Shown here piece after piece: positions 17,999 through 26,115 of a stretch of DNA of 63,527 nucleotides. The notes beneath the pieces were generated by a model, which did no database searches, was not told the DNA's origin, and saw only the letters and a list, made by a program, of their open reading frames with translations. The DNA is from Azospirillum sp. TSO22-1 (lineage in GTDB: Bacteria; Pseudomonadota; Alphaproteobacteria; Azospirillales; Azospirillaceae). How positions within the stretch are numbered: position 1 is the stretch's first letter; every line of letters starts with the position of its first letter. The stretch spans positions 1-63,527 of the forward strand of contig NZ_LGQZ01000035.1 of NCBI RefSeq assembly GCF_003116015.1. The letters run 5' to 3'. The position numbers were made by a program, and so were the translations under genes.

Positions 17999-18670
17999 TC
18001 AGTGGCGCGGCAGCGTGCCGCCGTCGCCTTCGTGGCCGTCGAGAATGGCCATCTCGATCAACGCGATCAAGAGCTTCGCGCGCTCGCCGAGGTCCGGCGC
18101 CTCCAGCAGCGCCTGTTTCTCGCTCGCCTCGAACGGGCAGATCATCGCCAGCGAGGTCACCAGCCGCTCGTCCGGCGTGCCGTCGATGGAGTCCCAGTTG
18201 GCCGAGATGCCCTGCGTCTTGAAATAGCCCTTCAGCCCGCACACCAGCCGCTCGCGGTCGATGCCGCCGGTGGCCTCGCCGTCCAGGTCGGCGGCGAAGC
18301 GCTCCCACGCCGGCTGGACGCGGCGGTAGCCACGCGCACAGGGCAGCTCGCGCAGCACCAGGAAGCGGCACACCCCGGTCAGCGTGATCAGGAGGCGGCC
18401 GTCCTCGGTCTCGGCGAAGGAGGTGATGCGCCCGGCGCAGCCGGTCTCATAGAGCGGCGGCGCCTTGGCGCGCGAGGTCGGGTCGGTTGGCTGGATCATG
18501 CCGATCATGCGGTCGGTGCCCAGCGCGTCCTGCACCATGGCCAGATAGCGCGGCTCGAAGATGTTGAGCGGCAGCCGCCCGCGCGGCAGCAGCAGGACAC
18601 CGGGCAGCGGGAACACGGGCAGTTCGCGCGGCAACTGGTCGAAGGTCGGGTCGAAGGGGCTCCGGCTCAT
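17999..18670 (-). CDS. LON N-terminal-domain (substrate-binding) protein
   Basis: A 223-residue protein consisting of a single LON substrate-binding domain: [34 protein letters not shown] is the diagnostic first block, followed by GCAGRIT and TGVCRFLV. No ATPase or protease part follows, so it cannot degrade proteins itself. The three-gene cluster (LON-domain, Trm112-like, DUF971) lies just after a CnoX-like gene, as in other alphaproteobacteria, which hints at a proteostasis role. Confidence 0.9.
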   Translation of the reverse strand: MSRSPFDPTFDQLPRELPVFPLPGVLLLPRGRLPLNIFEPRYLAMVQDALGTDRMIGMIQPTDPTSRAKAPPLYETGCAGRITSFAETEDGRLLITLTGVCRFLVLRELPCARGYRRVQPAWERFAADLDGEATGGIDRERLVCGLKGYFKTQGISANWDSIDGTPDERLVTSLAMICPFEASEKQALLEAPDLGERAKLLIALIEMAILDGHEGDGGTLPRH

Positions 18671-18713
18671 GGCAGTTAAAATAGGAGCCCCTGCCCGCCC
18701 GTACAGGCTTCGC

Positions 18714-19640
18714 TCAGCTGAACAGAATCGACGACAGCCGGCGACGCGCCGACAGGGTCAGCGGATCCTTCGCCCCGAACGCCTCGAACAGCTTGACCAG
18801 CTGCTTGCGCGCGGCGTCCTCGTTCCAGGTGCGGTCGCGGCGCACCAGCTCCAGCAGCTCGTCCACCGCCGACTCGCGCTTGCCCGCCGCGTACAGCGCC
18901 ATGGCGAGGTCGTAGCGCGTCTGGTGGTCGTCCTTGTCGTGCGCCAGCTTCTCCATCAGCTCGGGGATCGGGCCGGCGTTCTTGGCCTGCTCGGCGACCT
19001 CAATGGCGCTCTTGGCGGCGATCAGATCGTTGTCCTTGGCCAGCGCCTCGGGCGCCTGCTCGATCATCTGCTTGGCACGCTCCAGGTCGCCGGCGGCGAC
19101 GAGGCAGCGCACGAGGCCGGCGTAGGCCTGGCCGTTGTCCGGCACCGCCTGCAGGATCTGGCCGTAGATGTCCGACGCCGTGGCGACGTCGCCGGCGTCC
19201 AGCGCCTCCTTGGCCTGGGCCAGCGCGTCGGCCAGCATGTCGTCCATGCCGCCGGCACCGCCGCCCAGCTTGGCCAGACGCTCGACGAAGGCCTTGATCT
19301 GCGACTCGGGCTGGGCGCCGACGAAGCCGTCCACCGGGCGCCCCTGGTAGAAGGCGTACACCGCGGGGATCGACTGCACGCGCAGCTGCTGGGCGATCAT
19401 CGGGTGCTGGTCGGTGTCGATCTTGACCAGCTTCACGGCGCCCTTGGCGGCGCGCACCGCCTTCTCGATCGCCGGGCCCAGCTGCTTGCAGGGGCCGCAC
19501 CAGGGCGCCCAGAAATCGACGATGATCGGGGTGTCGCGCGACGCCTCGATGACGTCGGCCATGAAGGTGCGGTCGGAGCCGTCCTTGATCACGTCGTTGG
19601 CGGCGGGGGCGTTTGCGGCGTTGGGCGGCGGTGAGAACAT
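18714..19640 (-). CDS. Thioredoxin-TPR chaperone, CnoX (YbbN)-like
   Basis: A 308-residue cytosolic protein. The thioredoxin domain (about 20-125) has the active WCGPC at 47-51, unlike E. coli CnoX where the site is not redox active, so this one may reduce disulfides. The C-terminal half is helical with tetratricopeptide-like repeats (DALAQAKEALDAGDVATA and later). In E. coli, CnoX holds chlorine-oxidised proteins and hands them to GroEL. It is 43 bases upstream of the LON-domain gene and likely co-transcribed. Confidence 0.9.
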   Translation of the reverse strand: MFSPPPNAANAPAANDVIKDGSDRTFMADVIEASRDTPIIVDFWAPWCGPCKQLGPAIEKAVRAAKGAVKLVKIDTDQHPMIAQQLRVQSIPAVYAFYQGRPVDGFVGAQPESQIKAFVERLAKLGGGAGGMDDMLADALAQAKEALDAGDVATASDIYGQILQAVPDNGQAYAGLVRCLVAAGDLERAKQMIEQAPEALAKDNDLIAAKSAIEVAEQAKNAGPIPELMEKLAHDKDDHQTRYDLAMALYAAGKRESAVDELLELVRRDRTWNEDAARKQLVKLFEAFGAKDPLTLSARRRLSSILFS

Positions 19641-19716
19641 GGCTTTGGCAATCCCGTTTGAAGCGTGCGTGATTAAATGTAGGCGCGGCGCGCCGGCAAC
19701 AAGGATTTCACCGATC

Positions 19717-20238
19717 CTAGAACGCGACGATGCGCGGCTCGTGCCCGCAGGCGCGGATGAAGGCCAGCAGGTCGGCCGGGCGGATCGCCGTGGTCCGGTC
19801 GTTCAGCAGAGGATGATAGTTCAGCGGGTCGTGGTCCAGCATCGCCTTCTGCAGGATCACGGTCACCCGGTGCCCGGTGTCGTTGATCAGCGCGAACGGC
19901 GTCACCGACCCCGGCCGCACCCCCAGCACCTCCCACAGCCGCTCGGCCGAGGCGAAGGACAGCCGGGCCGACCCGATCACCTTGTCGAAGCTGTTCAGTG
20001 ACACGGCCGCGTCTTCCAGCGCCACCACCAGCCAGTACTGGTCCTTCCTGTCCTTGAGGAACAGGTTCTTGCAATGGCCGCCCGGCAGTTCGCCCCGCAG
20101 CGCCTTGCTCTCCTCGACGGTGAACAGCGGCGGGTGGCTGTGGGTGACGGTGCGGAAGCCCAACTCGTCCAAGCGGGCGAGCAATCGCTCGGGCGAGGTC
20201 GGCAGGGGCGCGTCGGCGGTGGCGGAAGAATGGCTCAT
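19717..20238 (-). CDS. YbaK/ProX-type prolyl-tRNA editing protein
   Basis: A 173-residue trans-editing domain that hydrolyses mischarged tRNA (Ala-tRNA-Pro or similar). Typical features are HPPLFTVEESKALRGELPGGHCKNLFLKDRK with the catalytic lysine in CKNLFLKD, SFASAERL, and GSVTPFALINDTGHRVTVILQ. The family branch is PrdX/ProXp rather than YbaK in the strict sense. It is monocistronic and points away from tRNA-Gly. Confidence 0.88.
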   Translation of the reverse strand: MSHSSATADAPLPTSPERLLARLDELGFRTVTHSHPPLFTVEESKALRGELPGGHCKNLFLKDRKDQYWLVVALEDAAVSLNSFDKVIGSARLSFASAERLWEVLGVRPGSVTPFALINDTGHRVTVILQKAMLDHDPLNYHPLLNDRTTAIRPADLLAFIRACGHEPRIVAF

Positions 20239-20382
20239 ACCGCGCTTTTACCGTGCCTTGCCGAGCCCCGTCCAGCCGTCGAGAAAAAATCGCAACAAGG
20301 CGCTTGCATTGCGAAAACCGATCTGTATATTCCGCCGCACGCCGCCGGACGGACCGACACGGAACGGACGGCAGCACGGAGC

Positions 20383-20457
20383 GCGGGCGTAGCTCAGGGG
20401 TAGAGCACAACCTTGCCAAGGTTGGGGTCGAGGGTTCGAATCCCTTCGCCCGCTCCA
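20383..20457 (+). tRNA. tRNA-Gly (anticodon GCC)
   Basis: 75 bases including an encoded CCA. The acceptor arm GCGGGCG pairs with CGCCCGC, the D-loop is GCTCAGGGGTAGAGC, the anticodon loop is TTGCCAA with GCC at 20415-20417, and the T-arm is GGGTTCGAATCCC. It reads GGC (and GGU by wobble). Confidence 0.97.
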
Positions 20458-20482
20458 TTCTCCCTACGGGGAGATCGCGATA

Positions 20483-20512
20483 CGAAGGCCGGCCTCGCGC
20501 CGGCCTTTCGCA
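20483..20512 (+). terminator. Terminator after tRNA-Gly
   Basis: AAGGCCGGC-ctcgc-GCCGGCCTT forms a nine-base stem followed by a short TTCGCATTT stretch. The U-tract is weak. Confidence 0.6.
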
Positions 20513-20536
20513 TTTCCGGGCCTTCCTTAATCTTAC

Positions 20537-20863
20537 TTACTTGCGGCCATCGCCGTGGCGGCGGCAGTCGCGCTCGTCGGTGCCGGGGGCGGCGCGTCCG
20601 CCGTTCGACGTGCGGTAGGACGGGTCGTCGCAACGGCCGTTGTTCGCATAGCGATAGCTGTCCCGGTAATCGTCGCGGTGGCGATGGCTCCGGCGGTCGC
20701 CGTCGTCATCGTCACTCAGCGTGGTCGCGGCCAGCACGCCGAGGCCGATCACCGCCGCGCCCAGCAGCAGTGCCCCGGCAGCATCGCCGCCGTCGGTGTT
20801 GGCGCAGCCGGAGGTCAGCAGCGAGCCCGCCAGCACGCCCGCGATGAGTGGTTTGGAGCGCAT
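20537..20863 (-). CDS. Small lipoprotein, unknown
   Basis: A 108-residue protein. MRSKPLIAGVLAGSLLTSGC is a lipoprotein signal with the lipobox LTSGC, so the mature N-terminus is lipidated at C20. A short Gly/Ala hydrophobic stretch (GALLLGAAVIGLGVLAATT) follows, then an acidic run DDDDGD and a His/Arg/Tyr/Asp-rich tail ending with two cysteines that could pair. It resembles glycine-zipper-type envelope lipoproteins but no family is assigned. AAGGAGGATC before the ATG at 20863 fixes the start. Confidence 0.75.
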   Translation of the reverse strand: MRSKPLIAGVLAGSLLTSGCANTDGGDAAGALLLGAAVIGLGVLAATTLSDDDDGDRRSHRHRDDYRDSYRYANNGRCDDPSYRTSNGGRAAPGTDERDCRRHGDGRK

Positions 20864-21013
20864 GCCGGATCCTCCTTCGCCGTCCGTCTTCGACAAACAA
20901 GCCTAAACTTGTTTTTCATCCGAAGCATCGACGGATTTTCCGGCATGGCATCGGTTTGGAACGCCCCTGGCCCCGCCCTGTTGGTCTGCGACAGCCAACA
21001 CGCGGAGCGATTC

Positions 21014-21286
21014 ATGAGCCAGACGGGAAAACCGAATGCGAACGCGGCGCCCGCCCGCGAGTTGTCCGGCGTGGACATCGAAGCGCTGGAGGAGACCGTC
21101 GAGGAGGTCGTCGAGACGCTCGACGTGACCGTTCAGGCGGCCGAGTTCGTCCAGGCCCGCAGCCGCGACCCGGCTGTGCGCGCCCGCGCCGCCGGCATCC
21201 AGCAGCAGGCCGAGGCCATGCTGGACGCGGCGAAGGATCAGGTCGTCCGTCCGCCGCGCTCCGTCGGCCGGCGCACGATGCATTGA
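21014..21286 (+). CDS. Small acidic hypothetical protein
   Basis: A 90-residue soluble protein with a predicted helical centre rich in Glu and Val (about 20-45) and a second helix rich in Ala, Gln and Arg (50-75). I recognise no family. The ATG at 21014 has GGAGCG upstream. The frame remains open far upstream (to 20555), but that part is antisense to the lipoprotein gene. Confidence 0.5.
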   Translation: MSQTGKPNANAAPARELSGVDIEALEETVEEVVETLDVTVQAAEFVQARSRDPAVRARAAGIQQQAEAMLDAAKDQVVRPPRSVGRRTMH

Positions 21287-21300
21287 GCTTCCCACACGGC

Positions 21301-21329
21301 AAAATGCCCGCCCCGTCGCCGGGGCGGGC
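21301..21329 (-). terminator. Terminator for the minus-strand small membrane gene
   Basis: GCCCGCCCCG-tcgc-CGGGGCGGGC is a ten-base perfect stem. On the minus strand it is followed by ATTTTG, fitting transcription coming from 21712. It may also stop the plus-strand transcript from 21286, without a U-tract. Confidence 0.6.
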
Positions 21330-21460
21330 CAGTTGTCAGAAGGGAGAGTCCATGGCGTGAGAGAACCCTACCAGCGATCCCCCTCCCCGCGCGAACGTGG
21401 AGGCGGATAGGGGCGCGGCGTGGATGGATGCGCCCGAACGCGGCCCGAACGCGGATAGGC

Positions 21461-21712
21461 TCACCGCTTCCGGTGATGCGGGCTTCGACCGGGCTCCCGC
21501 AAACGGGAGCGCTTGCGAACCTGGACCACCACATCGACGATGGCGCCGACCATCATGCCGCCGACCGCCAGCAGGATGGCGGTGCCCAGCGACGCCAGCA
21601 GCTCCCCCGGCCCCGACCCGGTGATCGCCGCCCACGCCAGTTGAAAGCCCCCGGTGAACAGGCCGACGACGCCCAGCGCCCGGCTGAAGTACCAGGTGAC
21701 CGCACGGTTCAT
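21461..21712 (-). CDS. Small two-helix membrane protein, unknown
   Basis: An 83-residue protein beginning [21 protein letters not shown], with two hydrophobic segments (about 6-30 and 36-62) and an Arg/His-rich C-terminus that should be cytoplasmic. GGAGGTG is five bases before the ATG at 21712. No family recognised. Confidence 0.6.
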   Translation of the reverse strand: MNRAVTWYFSRALGVVGLFTGGFQLAWAAITGSGPGELLASLGTAILLAVGGMMVGAIVDVVVQVRKRSRLREPGRSPHHRKR

Positions 21713-21894
21713 ACCGGCACCTCCGCCGCCGCCCCGGAAAGCCCATGCGCCGTCGCCGGCGCCTGTCGAAGCATACACCCACACGCTGCGCGCGCGCCGG
21801 AAATCCACATGCCGGGCCCGGGCCTCGGCACCCTTGCGCGGCGGCGCGATTGCCCCCACCCTCTGCCTCTTTGCGAGACGACGGAGACGGGTGC

Positions 21895-22998
21895 ATGGAG
21901 CGGGTCGGGTGCGTGGTGGTCGGGGCCGGGGTGGTCGGCCTGGCGGTGGCGCGGCGGCTGGCGATGGCCGGGCGCGAGGTGATCGTGCTGGAGGCCGAGG
22001 ACGCCATCGGCACCGGCACCAGCTCGCGCAACTCCGAAGTCATCCACGCCGGCATCTACTATCCCACCGGCACGCTGCGGGCGACGCTGTGCGTGCCCGG
22101 GCGCGACGCGCTGTACGCCTACTGCGACTCGCACGGGGTGGCGCACCAGCGCATCGGCAAGCTGATCGTCGCCACCGCCGAGAACCAGATGCCCCGCTTC
22201 GAGGCGATCCGCCGACAGGCGGCGCTGAACGGTGTCGATGACCTGACGCTGTTGAGCGCCGCCGAGGCCGTCGCGCTGGAGCCCAACCTGCACTGCGTGG
22301 CGGCGCTGCTCTCCCCGTCCACCGGCATCATCGACAGCCACGCCCTGATGCTGGCGCTGCGCGGCGACGCCGAGGAGCATGGGGCCATGCTGGCCTTCAA
22401 GAGCCCGCTGGTCGCCGGCCGCGTCACCGACGCCGGCATCGAGGTGGAGGTCGGCGGCACCGAGCCGATGCGCATCGCCTGCGACGTGCTGGTCAACTGC
22501 GCCGGCCTGCACGCCTGGGAGGCGGCCCGCGCGCTGGAGGGCTTCCCGGCGGAGCACGTGCCGCCGAAGTTCCTCGCCAAGGGCAACTACTACGCGCTGG
22601 CGCACGGCCGCTCGCCGTTCGCGCGGCTGATCTACCCGATGCCGATCGAGGGCGGGCTGGGCGTGCACATCACGCTGGACCTCGCCGGTCAGGCGCGCTT
22701 CGGCCCCGACGTGGAGTGGGTGGAGCGCATCGAGTACAGCGTCGATCCCGCCCGCGCCGACTCCTTCTACGCCTCGGTGCGCAGCTATTGGCCGGGCCTG
22801 CCGGACGGCGCCCTGGTGCCGGCCTACTGCGGCATCCGCCCGAAGCTGACCGGCCCCGGCCAGGGTCAGGCCGACTGGCTGATCCAGGGGCCGGAGGCGC
22901 ACGGCGTGCCGGGCCTGGTCAACCTGTTCGGCATCGAGTCGCCGGGCCTGACCTCCTGCCTCGCCATCGCCGACCACGTGGCGGGGCTGCTGGAATAG
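21895..22998 (+). CDS. FAD-dependent oxidoreductase, L-2-hydroxyglutarate oxidase-like
   Basis: A 367-residue DAO-family flavoprotein. The dinucleotide-binding site is [17 protein letters not shown] at the N-terminus with EAED as the ribose-binding acid. [18 protein letters not shown] is the diagnostic block of LhgO-type proteins, and [10 protein letters not shown] and [14 protein letters not shown] complete the C-terminal FAD contact. The likely reaction is oxidation of L-2-hydroxyglutarate to 2-oxoglutarate with electrons to the quinone pool, a repair step; related 2-hydroxy acids are possible. The ATG at 21895 has GGAG upstream; the longer frame is filler. Confidence 0.85.
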   Translation: MERVGCVVVGAGVVGLAVARRLAMAGREVIVLEAEDAIGTGTSSRNSEVIHAGIYYPTGTLRATLCVPGRDALYAYCDSHGVAHQRIGKLIVATAENQMPRFEAIRRQAALNGVDDLTLLSAAEAVALEPNLHCVAALLSPSTGIIDSHALMLALRGDAEEHGAMLAFKSPLVAGRVTDAGIEVEVGGTEPMRIACDVLVNCAGLHAWEAARALEGFPAEHVPPKFLAKGNYYALAHGRSPFARLIYPMPIEGGLGVHITLDLAGQARFGPDVEWVERIEYSVDPARADSFYASVRSYWPGLPDGALVPAYCGIRPKLTGPGQGQADWLIQGPEAHGVPGLVNLFGIESPGLTSCLAIADHVAGLLE

Positions 22999-23342
22999 AA
23001 TCGCAGCCTCCCTCGCCTCCGGCGGGGGCGGGGAGCCGGTGCCGAAGGCGATTGTAGGCGACGCGCGGTCGCCCGACTTGCGGGCGATCGGTGGAGGGGG
23101 CCCATGATGTGGGGAGAGTGGGGGCATCCGCCTCACCGGCCGGCGGAAAGTCTTGCCAAAATCGGGGTTCCAAACTAGGATCATAGTCCTTTGAGGGGGC
23201 TGGGTGCAGCGGTGAACTGAACAGCCTCCGTACACTGTTCCACGGTGTTCCACAGTGTTCCATTCACCCTCCCTCAAGGCCGCGGCCCCCTCCTGACCTC
23301 TCCCGGCGGAGCCGGGGGAGGATAAGCGGAACCGTTCACTCT
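22999..23342. repeat. Intergenic region with REP-like palindromes and a phased direct repeat
   Basis: No gene is visible. G/C-rich palindrome fragments of the family seen at 3.1 and 6.1 kb occur at about 23003-23035, 23094-23126 and 23281-23325. Between them, GTTCC occurs three times at exact 10-base intervals (23237, 23247, 23257) in the repeat unit CACNGTGTTC, which places all copies on one face of the helix. TTGCCA and TAGGAT, 17 bases apart near 23154-23182, could be a promoter reading rightward, with no obvious gene until hsp20. Confidence 0.55.
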
Positions 23343-23370
23343 CTTGACCGGGGGGTACCCCTCCCCATTT
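23343..23370 (+). promoter_or_regulatory. Sigma-32 (RpoH) heat-shock promoter
   Basis: CTTGACC (23343-23349), 13 bases, then CCCCATTT (23363-23370). The -10 matches the RpoH consensus fully and the -35 nearly so, with canonical spacing. It gives a 5' UTR of about 90 bases before the small heat-shock gene. Confidence 0.8.
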
Positions 23371-23470
23371 ATTGTGCAAGGCAGCGCCGAGGTCCTCGGG
23401 CTGCGAATCTCCGTCGGGCGCCGGCAACGGGCCCTCGCTGCAACTCGCTCACGCATGAGGAGGATGCGCC

Positions 23471-23944
23471 ATGTCGACACGCCTCTCGCTCTTCAACAGC
23501 CCCTTGCTGCTCGGCTTCGACCAGTTCGAGCGGACGCTCGACCGCATCGCCAAGAGCTCGGCCGAGGGCTACCCGCCCTACAACATCGAGCAGACCAGCG
23601 ACGACGGCCTGCGGATCACGCTGGCGGTGGCCGGCTTCACCGCCGACGACCTGTCGGTGCAGATCGAGGACAACCAACTCGTCATCCGCGGCCGCCAGCA
23701 GGACGACAAGAGCCGGATCTACCTGCACCGCGGCATCGCCGCCCGCCAGTTCCAGCGCAGCTTCGTGCTGGCCGAGGGGATCGAGGTGGTGGGCGCGTCG
23801 CTCGACAACGGCCTCCTGAACATCGACCTGACCCGGCCGCTGCCCGAGCCCAAGGTGCGCACCATCAAGATCCAGCAGCCCAAGCCCGGCGACGGCGGCA
23901 CCGCCCGCACCATCGACGTGGCCCCCGACCGTTCCGAAGGCTGA
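23471..23944 (+). CDS. Small heat-shock protein (Hsp20/IbpA family)
   Basis: A 157-residue ATP-independent holdase. The alpha-crystallin domain (about 35-130) includes YNIEQTSDDGLRITLAVAGF and FQRSFVLAEGIEVVGASLDNGLLNIDL. The N-terminus LFNSPLLLGFDQFERTLDRI is IbpA-like; the C-terminus carries IKIQQP, a weak version of the IxI oligomerisation motif. GAGGAGGA precedes the ATG. It is controlled by the RpoH promoter at 23343. Together with the DUF1150 gene it forms a common alphaproteobacterial pair. Confidence 0.93.
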   Translation: MSTRLSLFNSPLLLGFDQFERTLDRIAKSSAEGYPPYNIEQTSDDGLRITLAVAGFTADDLSVQIEDNQLVIRGRQQDDKSRIYLHRGIAARQFQRSFVLAEGIEVVGASLDNGLLNIDLTRPLPEPKVRTIKIQQPKPGDGGTARTIDVAPDRSEG

Positions 23945-24004
23945 CCCGGCGCGCCGGACAAGACCCGCTCTTGTGAAGCCCGCTCCTTTGAAGAAAGTGT
24001 CGAT

Positions 24005-24223
24005 ATGAACACCTCCCCCGCCCTCTTCCGCCACCTCTCGCCCGAGGACTTCGCGGCCTTCGGCGTCGATCACGTGGCCTACGTCAAGCCCGTCAGCGTC
24101 AACGGTGTCGCGGCCTTCGCCGTGCACGCCGCCGACGGCACGCCGCTGACCGTGCTGCCCGACCGCGAGGTCGCCTCCGCCGCCGTCCGCCAGAACGACC
24201 TGGAGCCGGTGAGCGTCCACTGA
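24005..24223 (+). CDS. DUF1150 family protein
   Basis: A 72-residue protein that matches DUF1150 in length and pattern: LSPEDFAAFGVDHVAYVKPV, GVAAFAVHAADGTPL and AVRQNDLEPVSVH. The family is restricted mainly to alphaproteobacteria, is usually encoded just downstream of hsp20, and has no known biochemical function. The 60-base gap and shared direction suggest co-expression on heat shock. Confidence 0.9.
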   Translation: MNTSPALFRHLSPEDFAAFGVDHVAYVKPVSVNGVAAFAVHAADGTPLTVLPDREVASAAVRQNDLEPVSVH

Positions 24224-24258
24224 CGCTCACCTTGAGGTTGCCGGACCGGGATTCCGGC

Positions 24259-24286
24259 TTGTGTCCACCGGCGCGCCGGCTATTGT
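24259..24286 (+). promoter_or_regulatory. Candidate promoter with a palindromic spacer
   Basis: TTGTGT (24259-24264) and TATTGT (24281-24286) are 16 bases apart. The spacer holds CCGGCGCGCCGG, a perfect 12-base palindrome. It is 57 bases before the gene at 24343. The palindrome may be an operator or simply G/C-rich coincidence. Confidence 0.45.
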
Positions 24287-24342
24287 AGGCACGGCCGACG
24301 GTAGGACCACACGGCCGGTTCGGGGTTTTCAGGAGAGTGGCC

Positions 24343-25398
24343 GTGGACGGCGGTCAGCAGGCAGACGAGGCCGCACGACGCAAGACATGGGATGACGAGG
24401 CGCGCGACGCGCTTCACATCATGCCGCTCTCCATGATTCCGCTCGAAACGCCGGGGCTGCAGCACGCGCGCCTGATCAAGAACGTGCGTCTCGACACCGT
24501 CATCGAGATGTTCAACGACGCCCAGACCGGCAGCGGCCAGGTGAAGCCGCGCGACATCGGCGTCTACTTCGAATCCTACAAGGAAGAGGTCGAGCGCGAC
24601 CTGCTGAAGATCGAGAAGATCGCGCAGGCGGCCAGCTTCGACGTCTACACCTCGCGCATCGAGCTGCGCCGGCTGAAGATCGACATCAGCCACCACGAGG
24701 CGCTCACCCTCTCCGAAAAGAAGAAGGCCGAGCTGACGCAGTACATGACCGTGTTCACCCGCCCACTGATGGAATACGTCTACGGGTTGGAGAACGTGGA
24801 GGTCAACAGCGTCGATCAGCTTATCAAGATGTTCGCCTCACCCAACCGCGAGGAGGCGCTGCGCAATCTGCGCATGATGGCTGACCGATTGGACATCGGG
24901 CTGCAGGACATCCCGAACTTCCTGGAGGACTACGGCGATATCTTCCTGTCGCTGGCCTACTTCAAGAAGTGTCTGGACGACATCGTGCCGGAGGTGCAGC
25001 GCTTCCTGGCCTGGATGGCGGAGGTGCGCAACTCCAACGAGATCAAGCGCGACTACCGGCAGGCCAAGATGCTGGACGACATCAGCCGCGACCTGACCGA
25101 CATCTCGACCTCGATCACCGGCCGGTTCGAGAGCTTCGACGCCCGCTCGCGCGACTTCTGGCGCGACATCAACGCCGAGACCTTCCGCTCGATCCGCGAA
25201 CTGATCACCGCGCACCACGTGACCATCGGCGGCGTGCTGTGCGGCCTGGCGGTGAAGATGGACCTGTGGAAGGCCCGCTTCGCCCGCGGCGGCGGCGGCC
25301 CCAACCGCCGGCTGGAGTTCATCAAGTCCGAGATCCTGCCCGGCATGGCGCGCATCAAGAGCCTGGAGCAGTCGGCGGCGCACCACGCGCACCATTGA
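24343..25398 (+). CDS. Conserved-looking helical protein, unknown
   Basis: A 351-residue, mostly alpha-helical, charged soluble protein. GTG at 24343 is chosen because AGGAGA lies six bases upstream. I see no catalytic motif, signal peptide or membrane helix. The centre (about 130-260) looks like a bundle of amphipathic helices, and there is a region rich in aspartate and serine, DDISRDLTDISTSITGRFES. The opening LHIMPLSMIPLETPGLQHARLIKN looks like a conserved motif, and I have the impression that similar genes occur in other Rhodospirillales, but I cannot assign a function. Its own promoter and strong terminator make it a single-gene unit. Confidence 0.7.
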   Translation: MDGGQQADEAARRKTWDDEARDALHIMPLSMIPLETPGLQHARLIKNVRLDTVIEMFNDAQTGSGQVKPRDIGVYFESYKEEVERDLLKIEKIAQAASFDVYTSRIELRRLKIDISHHEALTLSEKKKAELTQYMTVFTRPLMEYVYGLENVEVNSVDQLIKMFASPNREEALRNLRMMADRLDIGLQDIPNFLEDYGDIFLSLAYFKKCLDDIVPEVQRFLAWMAEVRNSNEIKRDYRQAKMLDDISRDLTDISTSITGRFESFDARSRDFWRDINAETFRSIRELITAHHVTIGGVLCGLAVKMDLWKARFARGGGGPNRRLEFIKSEILPGMARIKSLEQSAAHHAHH

Positions 25399-25497
25399 GA
25401 CGCGCCGCCGCTTGACCGCCGTCAACCCGGCGCTGCCCCGATAGCGCCAAGCTGGCGCTTGCATCGTGCGTTACCACTGCGTGCCGGGAAATCCCGC

Positions 25498-25541
25498 CGC
25501 GGGGACCGGAGCTGCAGGCTCCGGTCCCCGCGATTCTTTTT
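25498..25541 (+). terminator. Strong intrinsic terminator
   Basis: CGCGGGGACCGGAGC and its complement form a 15-base perfect stem with a five-base loop, followed by GATTCTTTTTT. It closes the transcript from 24343. Confidence 0.93.
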
Positions 25542-25619
25542 GCAACCCTTCACCGGCGGAGCGCTGTGCGGCAGACTGGCGTTGTGGACGTGGGGAGGGC
25601 CCCGCAGCCCCTCGCATCG

Positions 25620-26027
25620 TCAAGCAGCCTCCAGCCGCCCCTTGATGAAGCGGAACTCCTGCGTCAGGCTGCCGAAGCCGTAGGCGGCGGCCGGCACCTC
25701 ATGCACCAGGGTGTAGCTCTCCTCGTGCACCGCCCCGAGGATCCGCCCCATGACGGCGTGAACCGCCTCCAGGTAGGCGGCCATCTCGGCCTTGGTGTTG
25801 GTGCCGTCCACCACCTTGATGTCGAGCCAGAAGGTGTCGGCACCCTGCTCGGCCAGCGAGCGGCCACCGGCGAACCAGTGCACCGGATCGACGTAGTGCA
25901 CGGCGACGGCGGTCACCGCCGGGTCCTTGCGCAGGTGGTGGCGGGTCAGTTCGGTCACCTCGGCGGCGATGCGGGCAGAGAGGGCGGCGTCGGGCGTGGC
26001 GGTGACGGAAACGTTGATGATGGGCAT
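25620..26027 (-). CDS. Tautomerase superfamily protein (4-OT-like)
   Basis: A 135-residue protein whose second residue is proline (MPIINVSVTATPD); after removal of Met, Pro1 would be the catalytic base of the tautomerase superfamily. About twice the length of classic 4-oxalocrotonate tautomerase, it fits the fused or long members with a beta-alpha-beta repeat. FWLDIKVVDGTNT and ALVHEV-type strands follow. The substrate is unknown. It is divergent from a LysR gene across 86 bases that hold a repeated motif, so LysR control is likely. Confidence 0.85.
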   Translation of the reverse strand: MPIINVSVTATPDAALSARIAAEVTELTRHHLRKDPAVTAVAVHYVDPVHWFAGGRSLAEQGADTFWLDIKVVDGTNTKAEMAAYLEAVHAVMGRILGAVHEESYTLVHEVPAAAYGFGSLTQEFRFIKGRLEAA

Positions 26028-26069
26028 GGCGGGCTCCCTTGGTTGGATGGTCGGATCCTGCCGCGCTTG

Positions 26070-26115
26070 ACAGTTCTGAAAAATCGGATTTATCTGAATG
26101 AACAGTTCAGAAAAT
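26070..26115. promoter_or_regulatory. Repeated LysR-type operator candidate
   Basis: ACAGTTCTGAAAAA (26070-26083) and ACAGTTCAGAAAAT (26102-26115) are near-identical direct repeats 32 bases apart. Each contains TTCNGAA, a dyad. The second overlaps the lysR start codon, which suggests autoregulation, and the first lies upstream of the tautomerase start. Confidence 0.55.

Noticed and set aside
23380..23470. ROSE-type thermometer as a called feature
   Set aside because: The leader has the right length, but I could not draw the characteristic terminal hairpin covering AGGAGGA; kept only as a question.
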